From positions 1-64,000 of the forward strand of contig NZ_BMVG01000001.1 in the NCBI RefSeq assembly GCF_014650595.1: a stretch of DNA of 64,000 nucleotides. The letters are read 5' to 3'. This stretch comes from Streptomyces alanosinicus (GTDB taxonomy: Bacteria; Actinomycetota; Actinomycetes; Streptomycetales; Streptomycetaceae). The notes under the pieces were generated by a model that had not been told where the DNA came from, ran no database searches, and saw only the letters and a list, made by a program, of their open reading frames with translations. A program made the position numbers and the translations under genes. Shown here piece by piece: positions 15,981 to 24,583 of the stretch (the stretch's first letter is position 1; each line of letters opens with the position of its first letter).

Positions 15981-16741
15981 GCGGATACGCCACCCTTCGT
16001 GTACGCCTCGTAGCCCTCGTCCTCCAGCTTGTCGGCGAGCTCGGCACCGCCGGACTCGACGATCCGGCCGCCGGAGAAAACGTGGACGAAGTCGGGCTTG
16101 ATGTAGCGCAGGATGCGCGTGTAGTGCGTGATCAGCAGGGTGCCGACCTCGCCGGTCTCGCGGACGCGATTGACGCCCTCGGAGACGATGCGGAGCGCGT
16201 CGACGTCGAGACCCGAGTCGGTCTCGTCGAGGATCGCGACCTTCGGCTTGAGCAGTTCGAGCTGGAGGATCTCGTGGCGCTTCTTCTCACCGCCGGAGAA
16301 GCCCTCGTTCACATTGCGCTCGGCGAAGGACGGGTCCATGTTGAGACGCTCCATGGTCTCCTTGACCTCCTTCACCCAGGTGCGCAGCTTGGGGGCCTCG
16401 CCGCGGATCGCGGTGGCGGAGGTGCGCAGGAAGTTGGAGACCGAGACGCCGGGGACCTCGACCGGGTACTGCATCGCCAGGAACAGGCCCGCGCGGGCGC
16501 GCTCGTCGACGGACATCTCCAGGACGTCCTCGCCGTCGAGCAGCACGGTGCCGCCGGTGATCGTGTACTTCGGGTGACCCGCGAGGGAGTAGGCGAGGGT
16601 CGACTTGCCGGAGCCGTTGGGGCCCATGATGGCGTGCGTCTCGCCCTGCTTCACGGTGAGGTCGACGCCCTTGAGGATCTCCTTCGTGGCGTTGTCGGCC
16701 TCGACGGTGACGTGCAGGTCTCGGATTTCAAGCGTTGCCAT
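15977..16741 (-). CDS. sufC: Fe-S assembly ATPase SufC
   Basis: The 254-residue ABC-type ATPase has a Walker A GPNGSGKST, signature GFSGGEKKRHEIL and Walker B VAILDETDSGLD, with the SufC-specific signature variant. It powers the SufBCD scaffold. It follows the Rieske gene by 7 bp. Confidence 0.96.
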   Translation of the reverse strand: MATLEIRDLHVTVEADNATKEILKGVDLTVKQGETHAIMGPNGSGKSTLAYSLAGHPKYTITGGTVLLDGEDVLEMSVDERARAGLFLAMQYPVEVPGVSVSNFLRTSATAIRGEAPKLRTWVKEVKETMERLNMDPSFAERNVNEGFSGGEKKRHEILQLELLKPKVAILDETDSGLDVDALRIVSEGVNRVRETGEVGTLLITHYTRILRYIKPDFVHVFSGGRIVESGGAELADKLEDEGYEAYTKGGVSA

Positions 16742-16748
16742 GGGTGCC

Positions 16749-17069
16749 TCAGGACTCCTGGGTGAGGGAGACGAGCACGTCGTCCCCTTCGATCTTTACG
16801 GGGTATACAGGGACGGGGCGCGTGGCCGGGAGGCCGGACGGCTTGCCGGTGCGCAGGTCGAAGGCGGAGCCGTGCAGCCAGCACTCGATCTGGCAGTCCT
16901 CCACCTCGCCCTCGGAGAGGGAGACGTTCGCGTGGGAGCAGACGTCGTAGATCGCGAAGACCTCGCCCTCGGTCTTCACGACCGAGACCGGCGTGCCGTC
17001 GAGTTCCACCCGCTTCGGGGTGTCCTCGGCCAGCTCGCTCAGCCCACAGGCGCGTACGAAGGTGGTCAT
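16749..17069 (-). CDS. Rieske [2Fe-2S] ferredoxin-like protein in suf operon
   Basis: The 106-residue protein has both Rieske ligand pairs: CSHANVSL and CWLHGSAFD. It resembles the ferredoxin component of non-heme dioxygenases, but no oxygenase gene is present. It sits between sufD and sufC and overlaps sufD by 4 bp. It may supply electrons for assembly or be a client of the pathway; that is inference. The same insertion is usual in actinobacterial suf operons. Confidence 0.92.
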   Translation of the reverse strand: MTTFVRACGLSELAEDTPKRVELDGTPVSVVKTEGEVFAIYDVCSHANVSLSEGEVEDCQIECWLHGSAFDLRTGKPSGLPATRPVPVYPVKIEGDDVLVSLTQES

Positions 17070-18250
17070 GCGACCGACGCCTCCAGCTCCTCCTCGATCT
17101 TGGCGAGCAGGCGCTCCTCGATGTCGGTGACACCGATCTGCTGGACCAGCCCGGCGAAGAAGCCGCGGACCACCAGACGGCGGGCCTCGTGCTCCGGGAT
17201 GCCGCGGGCCATCAGGTAGAAGAGCTGCTCGTCGTCGAAGCGGCCGGTGGCGGAGGCGTGGCCGGCGCCGACGATCTCACCGGTCTCGATCTCCAGGTTC
17301 GGCACCGAGTCGACGCGCGCGCCGTCCGTGAGGACCAGGTTGCGGTTCATCTCGTAGGTGTCCGTGCCCTCGGCCTTGGCCTCGATGAGCACGTCGCCGA
17401 TCCAGACCGCGTGCGCGCTCTCGCCCTGCAGCGCGCCCTTGTACATGACGTTGGACTTGCAGTGCGGGGTGTTGTGGTCGACCAGGAGGCGGTGCTCCTG
17501 GTGCTGGCCGGAGTCCGTGAAGTACAGCCCGAACAGCTCGGCCTCGCCGCCGGTGCCGGCGTAGGCGACGCGCGGGTGCAGACGCACCAGGTCGCCGCCG
17601 AAGGTGACCACGAAGGACTTGAACGTGGCGTCCCGGCCGATCAGCGCGTTGTGCTGGGCCACGTGGACGGCCTTGTCGTCCCAGTCCTGGACGGAGATGA
17701 CGGTGAGCTTGGCCCCGTCGCCCAGGACGTAGTCGACGTTGGCGGCGAGTACGGCGTCACCGGTGTGGTCGATGACGACGACGGCCTCGGCGAAGGCTCC
17801 CAGCTCGACGACCTGGTGGCCGTAGGCGACCCCGCCCGCACCGTGCACGGCGATGCGGATCGGCTCGGTGAGCACCGTCTCCTTGGGGACGGTGACCACG
17901 CCGGCCTTCTCGAAGGCCGAGTACGCCTGGGCGGCGACGCGGTCCACCGGGGTGCCGGCCTTGCCGATCCGGGCGTCGTCGCGGCCGACGGTCTCGACGG
18001 TCACGCCCTCGGGCGCCTGGACGTCCACCTTCACGCCGTCGCCGGTCGCGACGGCGGTGCCGTCGTGCAGCCCGCGCAACCGCTCCAGCGGGGTGAACCG
18101 CCACTCCTCCTCGCGGCCGTGCGGAACCGGGAAGTCCGCCACGTCGAAGGACGGGGGCGCGCTCATGCGCGTGGCGACGGTCGACTCGGCGGCCACCGCG
18201 ATCTGGCCGGCGGTGGTGGAGCCCACCGGGATGTTCTGAGCCTCAGCCAT
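17066..18250 (-). CDS. sufD: Fe-S assembly scaffold protein SufD
   Basis: The 394-residue protein is the SufD subunit of SufBC2D. The N-terminal part has the FPVPHGREEEWRFTPLERL motif. The C-terminal beta-helix region has YKGALQGESAHAVWIGD and GHASATGRFDDEQLFYLMARG. It starts at ATG 18250, 58 bp downstream of sufB. Confidence 0.95.
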   Translation of the reverse strand: MAEAQNIPVGSTTAGQIAVAAESTVATRMSAPPSFDVADFPVPHGREEEWRFTPLERLRGLHDGTAVATGDGVKVDVQAPEGVTVETVGRDDARIGKAGTPVDRVAAQAYSAFEKAGVVTVPKETVLTEPIRIAVHGAGGVAYGHQVVELGAFAEAVVVIDHTGDAVLAANVDYVLGDGAKLTVISVQDWDDKAVHVAQHNALIGRDATFKSFVVTFGGDLVRLHPRVAYAGTGGEAELFGLYFTDSGQHQEHRLLVDHNTPHCKSNVMYKGALQGESAHAVWIGDVLIEAKAEGTDTYEMNRNLVLTDGARVDSVPNLEIETGEIVGAGHASATGRFDDEQLFYLMARGIPEHEARRLVVRGFFAGLVQQIGVTDIEERLLAKIEEELEASVA

Positions 18251-18308
18251 GGCTGTCGTCTTGCTCGCTTTCTCAGGTCAGTGGCTTGATGGGGAAGGCG
18301 GTGGGCGT

Positions 18309-19730
18309 TTAGCCGACCGCACCCTCCATCTGGAGCTCGATCAGCCGGTTGAGCTCAAGGGCGTACTCCATCGGCAGCTCCTTGGCGATGGGCTCGACGA
18401 AGCCGCGCACGATCATGGCCATCGCCTCGAACTCGCTCAGACCGCGGCTCATCAGGTAGAAGAGCTGGTCCTCGGAGACCTTGGAGACGGTCGCCTCGTG
18501 GCCCATGGACACGTCGTCCTCGCGGACGTCCACGTACGGGTACGTGTCGGAGCGGGAGATGGTGTCGACGAGCAGCGCGTCGCACAGCACGTTCGACTTG
18601 GATCCGGCGGCGCCCTCGCCGATCTCGACCAGACCGCGGTAGGACGTACGGCCGCCACCGCGCGCCACGGACTTGGAGACGATGTTGGACGACGTGTTCG
18701 GCGCCATGTGGACCATCTTGGAGCCGGCGTCCTGGTGCTGCCCCTCGCCCGCGAAGGCGATGGACAGGGTCTCGCCCTTGGCGTGCTCGCCCATGAGGTA
18801 GACGGCCGGGTACTTCATCGTCACCTTGGAGCCGATGTTGCCGTCGATCCACTCCATGGTCGCGCCCTCGTACGCCACGGCGCGCTTGGTGACCAGGTTG
18901 TAGACGTTGTTCGACCAGTTCTGGATGGTCGTGTAGCGGCAGCGGGCGCCCTTCTTCACGATGATCTCGACCACCGCGGAGTGCAGGGAGTCCGACTTGT
19001 AGATCGGGGCGGTACAGCCCTCGACGTAGTGGACGTAGGCGTCCTCGTCGACGATGATCAGGGTCCGCTCGAACTGGCCCATGTTCTCCGTGTTGATGCG
19101 GAAGTAGGCCTGGAGCGGGATCTCGACGTGCACGCCCTTCGGCACGTAGATGAAGGAGCCGCCCGACCACACAGCGGTGTTCAGGGCCGCGAACTTGTTG
19201 TCACCGGCGGGGATGACCGTGCCGAAGTACTCCTTGAAGAGCTCCGGGTGCTCCTTCAGGGCGGTGTCGGTGTCGAGGAAGATGACACCCTGCTCCTCCA
19301 GGTCCTCGCGGATCTGGTGGTAGACGACCTCCGACTCGTACTGGGCGGCGACGCCGGCGACCAGGCGCTGCTTCTCGGCCTCGGGGATGCCCAGCTTGTC
19401 GTAGGTGTTCTTGATGTCCTCGGGCAGGTCCTCCCAGGACTCCGCCTGCTTCTCCGTGGAGCGCACGAAGTACTTGATGTTGTCGAAGTCGATGCCCGAG
19501 AGGTCCGAGCCCCAGTTCGGCATGGGCTTCTTCTCGAAGAGCTTCAGGCCCTTGAGGCGCAGCTTGGTCATCCACTCCGGCTCGGACTTCTTGCCGGAGA
19601 TGTCGCGGACGACATCCTCGTTCAGGCCGCGCCTGGCGGAGGCACCGGCCACGTCGGAGTCGGCCCAGCCGTATTCGTACTTGCCCAGGCCCTCGAGCTC
19701 AGGGTGGGCAGTCTCCGTGGGGAGAGTCAT
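18309..19730 (-). CDS. sufB: Fe-S assembly scaffold protein SufB
   Basis: The 473-residue protein is the SufB scaffold on which the cluster is built with SufC and SufD. Family landmarks are [37 protein letters not shown] and [19 protein letters not shown]. The start overlaps the end of the sufR gene by 4 bp (19727-19730). Confidence 0.96.
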   Translation of the reverse strand: MTLPTETAHPELEGLGKYEYGWADSDVAGASARRGLNEDVVRDISGKKSEPEWMTKLRLKGLKLFEKKPMPNWGSDLSGIDFDNIKYFVRSTEKQAESWEDLPEDIKNTYDKLGIPEAEKQRLVAGVAAQYESEVVYHQIREDLEEQGVIFLDTDTALKEHPELFKEYFGTVIPAGDNKFAALNTAVWSGGSFIYVPKGVHVEIPLQAYFRINTENMGQFERTLIIVDEDAYVHYVEGCTAPIYKSDSLHSAVVEIIVKKGARCRYTTIQNWSNNVYNLVTKRAVAYEGATMEWIDGNIGSKVTMKYPAVYLMGEHAKGETLSIAFAGEGQHQDAGSKMVHMAPNTSSNIVSKSVARGGGRTSYRGLVEIGEGAAGSKSNVLCDALLVDTISRSDTYPYVDVREDDVSMGHEATVSKVSEDQLFYLMSRGLSEFEAMAMIVRGFVEPIAKELPMEYALELNRLIELQMEGAVG

Positions 19731-20461
19731 GCGGGGTTCCTCCCGGCCGTGTTTGCAGGTGCGTCAGTGGATGTCTTGGGAATGAACGTCGTGCAGACGC
19801 CGTCGCCGTGCGCGATGGTCGCCAGTCGCTGGACGTGCGTGCCCAGCAGCTCGGCGAAGATCTCCGTCTCCGCCTCGCACAGCTGCGGGAACTGCTCCGC
19901 GACATGGGCGACCGGGCAGTGGTGCTGGCAGAGCTGCTCGCCGACCGGTGCGCTGCGCGCCGTAGCAGCGTACCCGTCGACGCTCAAGGCCTTGGCCAGT
20001 GCTTCGGCGCGCTTGTCCGGGGTGACGGCCTCGACCGCCTTGCGGTAGGCGCTGGCCTGGGCGGCGATCCGGGCGCGGGCGAAGGCGAGGACCGCCTCGG
20101 GGCCGCCGCCCTGCTCGGAGATCCAGCGCAGCGCGTCCGCGGCCAGCTTGTCGTACGACTGGTCGAAGGCGTCGCGGCCGCAGTCGGTGAGCGCGAAGAC
20201 CTTCGCGGGACGGCCGCGCGTGCGCGTGCCGTACACGCGCTGCTCGCGCGCCTCCACGACGTCGTCGGCCACCAGGGCGTCCAGATGGCGCCGGACGGCG
20301 GCCTGGGTCAGTCCCAGCCGGCCGGCGAGTTCGGCGACGGTCGATGGGCCGTGGTCCAGGATGGAGCGCGCGACGCGGTTGCGCGTGGAGCGCTCACCGG
20401 TCGCGAGTTCCTCCTGCGGGGCCCCCAGGGGGGTCTCCCGAGCCTCGTCGACGTTTTTCAC
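19727..20461 (-). CDS. sufR: SufR-type Fe-S sensing repressor
   Basis: A winged helix fills the N-terminal third ([34 protein letters not shown]). The C-terminal half has the clustered Cys that ligate a cluster in Suf[16 protein letters not shown] and LCEAETE, plus DGVCTTF. It represses suf when Fe-S status is good. I use GTG 20461 ([11 protein letters not shown]), giving 244 residues; a TTG at 20497 would add 12 residues and neither has a good ribosome binding site. It heads the suf operon; a palindrome lies 73 bp upstream. Confidence 0.9.
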   Translation of the reverse strand: MKNVDEARETPLGAPQEELATGERSTRNRVARSILDHGPSTVAELAGRLGLTQAAVRRHLDALVADDVVEAREQRVYGTRTRGRPAKVFALTDCGRDAFDQSYDKLAADALRWISEQGGGPEAVLAFARARIAAQASAYRKAVEAVTPDKRAEALAKALSVDGYAATARSAPVGEQLCQHHCPVAHVAEQFPQLCEAETEIFAELLGTHVQRLATIAHGDGVCTTFIPKTSTDAPANTAGRNPA

Positions 20462-20533
20462 AACGCCATTGTTGCGTAATTCCTCGGAGCCTGACAAGCG
20501 CCGTCCGGATCATCGAGCGGTGCGCTGCGTCAC

Positions 20534-20547
20534 TTAGGCATACCTAA
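20534..20547. promoter_or_regulatory. 14-bp palindrome upstream of sufR
   Basis: TTAGGCATACCTAA is a perfect inverted repeat (5-bp TTAGG/CCTAA arms with a central CATA) in the divergent sufR/AAC(3) interval. It is the likely SufR operator. It also resembles the inner part of the DmdR/IdeR iron box, so iron control is an alternative. Confidence 0.65.
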
Positions 20548-20645
20548 TCTGACCTGCGGAAACGATCTTCTGATCGATCATCCGTCGGGGCTCTGAGCAG
20601 CAATTCGGTGGCGCCGCGAGGGTCCGTCCGGAAGACTTCCTGACC

Positions 20646-21461
20646 ATGCCCACACCCCCTCCGACCGGCCCTCTTGTCACCCGGGACACCGTGGCCGCAC
20701 AGCTACGCCTCTTGGGGGTCAGAACCGGCGAGATCCTCCTGGCGCACTCCTCGCTCAGCTCGCTCGGCTGGGTCAACGGCGCAGCGGTCGCCGTCGTCCA
20801 GGGTCTCCTCGACGCCCTCGGCCCGGACGGCACGCTCGTCGTCCCGAGCCAGACCGGCGACCTCTCCGATCCGGCGGTGTGGTCGAACCCGCCGGTGCCC
20901 GAGGAGTGGTGGGACCGGATCCGGGCCACCATGCCCGCCTACGACCCACTGCTCACCCCCACCCGCGGGGTCGGGGTGATCCCGGAGACCGTGCGGACCT
21001 GGCCCGGCGCGCTGCGCAGCGCCCACCCGCAGACCTCCTTCGCGGCCGTCGGCGCACGCGCGCGCGAGATCACCGACGGCCACGCCACCGACTGCCGGCT
21101 CGGTGAGCGCAGCCCGCTGGCCCGGCTGGAGAAGCTGGGCGCCCGGGTCCTGCTGCTGGGCGCGGGCTACGCCGCCTGCACCAGCTTCCACCTCGCGGAG
21201 TACCGGATACCCGGGCCGCTCGTGGCGGTCGGCCGCCCGGCGCCGGGCGGCGGCTGGGAGACGGTGACCGAGGTCGCGATCACCTCCGACCGGTTCGACG
21301 AGCTGGGCCACGACTTCGAGCGGGACCGGCCCGTCGTACGCGGCAAGGTCGGCGCGGCCGACGTACGGCTGTTCCCGGTGGCGGACGCGGTGGCCTACGC
21401 CGAGCGCTGGCTGCCCCTGCACCGTCCCCGTGAGGAGGAGTTCCTGCACCCGCCCGTCTGA
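20646..21461 (+). CDS. Aminoglycoside N(3)-acetyltransferase family protein
   Basis: The 271-residue product is an AAC(3)/Antibiotic_NAT protein. Conserved parts are ILLAHSSLSSLGWVNGA near residue 35, LVVPSQTGD, the YDPLLTPTRGVGVIPETVR motif, HPQTSFAAVG and LLLGAGYAACTSFHLAEY. The family transfers acetyl from acetyl-CoA to the 3-amino group of deoxystreptamine aminoglycosides. No aminoglycoside gene cluster is nearby, so it may be a resistance gene or a housekeeping acetyltransferase. It diverges from sufR. Confidence 0.9.
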   Translation: MPTPPPTGPLVTRDTVAAQLRLLGVRTGEILLAHSSLSSLGWVNGAAVAVVQGLLDALGPDGTLVVPSQTGDLSDPAVWSNPPVPEEWWDRIRATMPAYDPLLTPTRGVGVIPETVRTWPGALRSAHPQTSFAAVGARAREITDGHATDCRLGERSPLARLEKLGARVLLLGAGYAACTSFHLAEYRIPGPLVAVGRPAPGGGWETVTEVAITSDRFDELGHDFERDRPVVRGKVGAADVRLFPVADAVAYAERWLPLHRPREEEFLHPPV

Positions 21462-21478
21462 ACGGCAAGCGGTCTCCC

Positions 21479-21484
21479 TAGACT
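21479..21484 (+). promoter_or_regulatory. Candidate -10 element for a leaderless ABC transcript
   Basis: TAGACT ends 8 nt before the ATG of the ABC ATPase gene and matches the Streptomyces -10 consensus TAGRRT apart from one base. No ribosome binding site precedes the ATG, so the message may be leaderless. The -35 is not clear. Confidence 0.4.
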
Positions 21485-21492
21485 CTGGATCC

Positions 21493-22416
21493 ATGCGAAG
21501 TGAGCCTGTGGTCCAAGTCCAGGCCTTGGAGAAGCGGTACGGCACGAAGACCGCGGTGAACGGCCTCGACCTGGTGGCCGAGGCGGGCGTGACCGCGGTC
21601 CTCGGCCCCAACGGGGCGGGAAAGACGACCACGGTCGAGACCTGCGAGGGGTACCGGAGGCCGGATTCCGGCACGGTGCGCGTCCTGGGCCTCGACCCGG
21701 TACGCCAATCCGCCGAGCTGCGGCCCCGTATCGGTGTGATGCTCCAGTCCGGCGGTGTCTATTCCGGCGCCCGCGCCGACGAGATGCTGCGGCACGTGGC
21801 CAGGCTGCACGCGCATCCCCTCGACGTGGCCGCGCTGATCGAGCGGCTGGGGCTCGGCTCCTGCGGCCGTACCTCCTACCGTCGGCTCTCCGGCGGCCAG
21901 CAGCAGCGGCTCGCGCTCGCCATGGCCGTCGTCGGACGCCCGGAGCTGGTGTTCCTCGACGAGCCGACGGCCGGGCTCGACCCGCAGGCCCGCCGGGCCA
22001 CCTGGGACCTGGTGAAGGACCTGCGCGCCGACGGTGTCTCGGTGATCCTCACCACCCACTACATGGAAGAGGCCGAGCAGCTCGCCGACGACGTCGCGAT
22101 CATCGACGGCGGCCGGGTCATCGCCCAGGGCTCCCCGGAGGAGCTGTGCAAGGGCGGCGCCGAGAACACCCTGCGCTTCACCGGCCGCCCCGGCCTCGAC
22201 GTCGGCTCCCTGCTCAAGGCGCTGCCGTCCGACTGCACGGCCGCCGAGCTGACCCCGGGCAGCTACCGGGTCGTCGGCAAGGTCGACCCGCAGCTGCTGG
22301 CCACGGTCACCTCCTGGTGCGCCCAGCACGGAGTGATGCCGGACCGGATCTCGGTGGAACGGCACACCCTGGAGGACGTTTTTCTGGAGCTCACAGGCAA
22401 GGAGTTGCGCTCATGA
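21493..22416 (+). CDS. ABC transporter ATP-binding protein (DrrA type)
   Basis: The 307-residue ATPase has Walker A GPNGAGKTT, signature LSGGQQQRLALAMA, Walker B VFLDEPTAGLD and a switch His in ILTTHYMEEAEQL. The C-terminal extension (LRFTGRPGLDVGSLL onward) is typical of the DrrA/ABC-2 exporters. The gene ends LELTGKELRS and its stop overlaps an ATG (ATGA). That end of the gene is then repeated three times before the true permease start, so the two partner genes are 272 bp apart instead of overlapping. Confidence 0.93.
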   Translation: MRSEPVVQVQALEKRYGTKTAVNGLDLVAEAGVTAVLGPNGAGKTTTVETCEGYRRPDSGTVRVLGLDPVRQSAELRPRIGVMLQSGGVYSGARADEMLRHVARLHAHPLDVAALIERLGLGSCGRTSYRRLSGGQQQRLALAMAVVGRPELVFLDEPTAGLDPQARRATWDLVKDLRADGVSVILTTHYMEEAEQLADDVAIIDGGRVIAQGSPEELCKGGAENTLRFTGRPGLDVGSLLKALPSDCTAAELTPGSYRVVGKVDPQLLATVTSWCAQHGVMPDRISVERHTLEDVFLELTGKELRS

Positions 22417-22692
22417 TTCCGGCTCACACAGAGATCGGCCGGGGGTCCGGGGGTTGCCCCCCGGGAAAGCACAGCCTGGAGCTCACAGGCAAGGAGTTGC
22501 GCTCATGATTCCGGCTCACACGAAGATCGGCCGGGGGTCCGGGGGTTGCCCCCCGGGAAAGCACAGCCTGGAGCTCACAGGCAAGGAGTTGCGCTCATGA
22601 TTCCGGCTCACACAGAGATCGGCCGGGGGTCCGGGGGTTACCCCCCGGGAAAGCACAGCCTGGAGCTCACAGGCAAGGAGTTGCGCTCATGA
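22384..22692 (+). repeat. Three 92-bp tandem repeats creating overlapping minicistrons
   Basis: Units begin at 22384, 22476 and 22568, and a fourth partial copy at 22660 runs into the permease start. Each contains the last codons of the ATPase gene (LELTGKELRS), a stop/start ATGA, and a GC hairpin CCGGGGG-ttgc-CCCCCGG. Because 92 is 3n+2, every ATG opens a 31-codon frame (22413-22508, 22505-22600, 22597-22692) that ends in the same LELTGKELRS and overlaps the next ATG by ATGA. The last overlaps the permease ATG at 22689. The copies differ at a few bases (for example ACAGAG or ACGAAG, and TTGCC or TTACC), so they are not identical. Confidence 0.92.
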
Positions 22693-23462
22693 CCACCGCC
22701 ACGGGTACCTACTCCCCGAAGCCGGGCGCGGCGCCCCTGCCCCGCATGATCGCGGCGCAGGCGGCGCTGGAGACCAAGATGCTGCTGCGCAACGGCGAGC
22801 AGCTGCTGCTGACGGTCGTCATCCCGACCCTGCTGCTGGCGCTCTTCAGCTCCGTGGACATCGTCGACACCGGCAGGGGCAAGGCGGTGGACTTCCTCGC
22901 CCCGGGCATCCTGGCCCTCGCGGTGATGTCCACGGCGTTCACCGGGCAGGCCATCGCGACCGGCTTCGAGCGGCGCTACGGCGTGCTCAAGCGGCTCGCC
23001 TCCTCGCCGCTGCCGCGCTGGGGCCTGATGGCCGCGAAGACCGCGTCCGTGCTGGTCACCGAGGTTCTCCAGGTCATTCTGCTGACGGTGATCGCGTTCG
23101 CGCTGGGCTGGTCCCCGCATGGCGACCCCGCCGCCGTCCTGCTCCTCCTCGTCCTCGGCACGGCCGCCTTCTCCGGGCTCGGGCTGCTGATGGCGGGCAC
23201 GCTGAAGGCGGAGGCGACCCTGGCCGCCGCCAACCTGGTCTTCCTGCTGCTGCTCGTCGGCGGCGGGGTCATCGTGCCGCTGACGAAGTTCGGCCCGGCC
23301 GCGCAGCATGTGCTGGGCCTGCTGCCGATCTCGGCGCTCTCCGACGGCCTGCGGGACGTGCTCCAGCACGGGGCCGGGATGCCCTGGGGCGACCTGGGGA
23401 TCCTCGCGGTGTGGGCGGTCCTCGCACTGGCCGCGGCCGGGAAGTTCTTCCGCTGGGAGTGA
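22689..23462 (+). CDS. ABC-2 type transporter permease
   Basis: The 257-residue protein has about six membrane segments (QLLLTVVIPTLLLALF, FLAPGILALAVMSTAFTG, VLQVILLTVIAFALGW, AVLLLLVLGTAAFSGLGL, AANLVFLLLLVGGGVIVPL, LGILAVWAVLALAAAG) and the ABC-2 motif ERRYGVLKRLASSPLPR between segments 2 and 3. It partners the ATPase just upstream as a drug or lipid exporter; the substrate is unknown. Its ATG overlaps the stop of the last 31-codon minicistron. Confidence 0.92.
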   Translation: MTTATGTYSPKPGAAPLPRMIAAQAALETKMLLRNGEQLLLTVVIPTLLLALFSSVDIVDTGRGKAVDFLAPGILALAVMSTAFTGQAIATGFERRYGVLKRLASSPLPRWGLMAAKTASVLVTEVLQVILLTVIAFALGWSPHGDPAAVLLLLVLGTAAFSGLGLLMAGTLKAEATLAAANLVFLLLLVGGGVIVPLTKFGPAAQHVLGLLPISALSDGLRDVLQHGAGMPWGDLGILAVWAVLALAAAGKFFRWE

Positions 23463-23518
23463 GCCGCCGGGGGCGGACACGGGACCCTCGTGAACGCATG
23501 CACAAGCGGCGGCCTACG

Positions 23519-24529
23519 ATGGTGCGCGTGCCAAAGCTGAACGCCGCCGACGCCGCAGCGGCCCTGCGCAACCCGCTCGCCTTCATCGCCGACCGCTGGA
23601 CCCCGCGACCGGGGACCGTCCAGCGGGCGGCTCTCGCCGCGCTCGTGATGTCGGTGGTCATCGTCGTCACCGGCGGTGCCGTCCGGCTGACCGGCTCGGG
23701 CCTCGGCTGCCCGACCTGGCCCGAGTGCACCGACGGCTCGCTGACGCCGACGAACGCGCTGAGCTATCACAGCGCCATCGAGTTCGGCAATCGCATGCTG
23801 ACGTACGTGCTGTGCGCCGCGGTCGGCTGGGCGATCATCGCCGCCCGCGCCGAGAAGCCGTACCGGCGTGGCCTGACCCGGCTGGGCTGGGCACAGTTCT
23901 GGCTGGTGATGAGCAACGCCGTCCTGGGCGGCATCGTGGTGCTCGTCGGCCTCAACCCCTACACCGTCGCGGCGCACTTCCTGCTCGCGACCGCGCTGAT
24001 CACGGTCGCCGGGGTGATGTGGCAGCGCACCCGCGAGGGCGACGAAGCCCCCCGGCCGCTGGTCGGCAAGGCCGTGCAGCAGCTGGTGTGGGTCCTCGTC
24101 GTCGCCTCCCTCCTGCTGATCGCGGCCGGCACGGTCGTCACCGGCGCGGGCCCGCACGCGGGCGACTCCAGCGACGTCAAGCGCATCCCGATCGACTGGG
24201 AGACCGTCGCCAAGCTGCACGCCGTGCTCGCCTGGATCGTGGTGACACTGACGTTCGCGCTGTGGTTCGTCCTCAAGGCGGTAGACGCCCCCAAGGGCCC
24301 GCAGGACCGCACCCGGGACCTCTTCCTGATCCTGCTCGGTCAGGGTGTCATCGGCTATGTCCAGTACTTCACCCACCTGCCCGAGGCACTGGTCGCCCTG
24401 CACATGTTCGGCTCGTGTCTGGTGTGGATCGGCGCGCTGCGGGTCCTGCTGGCGCTCCGGGAACGCCCGGCGTCCGGGGTGGACCTGCCCGGTCCGGCGC
24501 CCGAGGTGACGGTGGGCACGCGCGCGTAG
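23519..24529 (+). CDS. ctaA: Heme A synthase, COX15/CtaA family
   Basis: The 336-residue protein has eight predicted membrane segments. The four heme-ligand His are visible in SYHSAIEFGNRM, YTVAAHFLLAT, KLHAVLAW and LVALHMFGSC, and the extracellular Cys pair in GSGLGCPTWPEC. It oxidises heme O to heme A for cytochrome aa3 oxidase. I use ATG 23519 (MVRVPKL); GTG 23527 is an alternative. There is no clear ribosome binding site. The heme O synthase gene ctaB is 1.7 kb away on the other strand. Confidence 0.94.
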   Translation: MVRVPKLNAADAAAALRNPLAFIADRWTPRPGTVQRAALAALVMSVVIVVTGGAVRLTGSGLGCPTWPECTDGSLTPTNALSYHSAIEFGNRMLTYVLCAAVGWAIIAARAEKPYRRGLTRLGWAQFWLVMSNAVLGGIVVLVGLNPYTVAAHFLLATALITVAGVMWQRTREGDEAPRPLVGKAVQQLVWVLVVASLLLIAAGTVVTGAGPHAGDSSDVKRIPIDWETVAKLHAVLAWIVVTLTFALWFVLKAVDAPKGPQDRTRDLFLILLGQGVIGYVQYFTHLPEALVALHMFGSCLVWIGALRVLLALRERPASGVDLPGPAPEVTVGTRA

Positions 24530-24583
24530 GCGCCGTCGGCTCACCGTCCGGGCCGTCGTCGCCGTCTGCCCGGTCCGGACAGC

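Noticed and set aside
22384..22692. Insertion sequence or integron fragment
   Set aside because: The unit consists of the ATPase gene end plus 40 bp of hairpin; there are no inverted ends, transposase or target duplication, so tandem duplication is sufficient.
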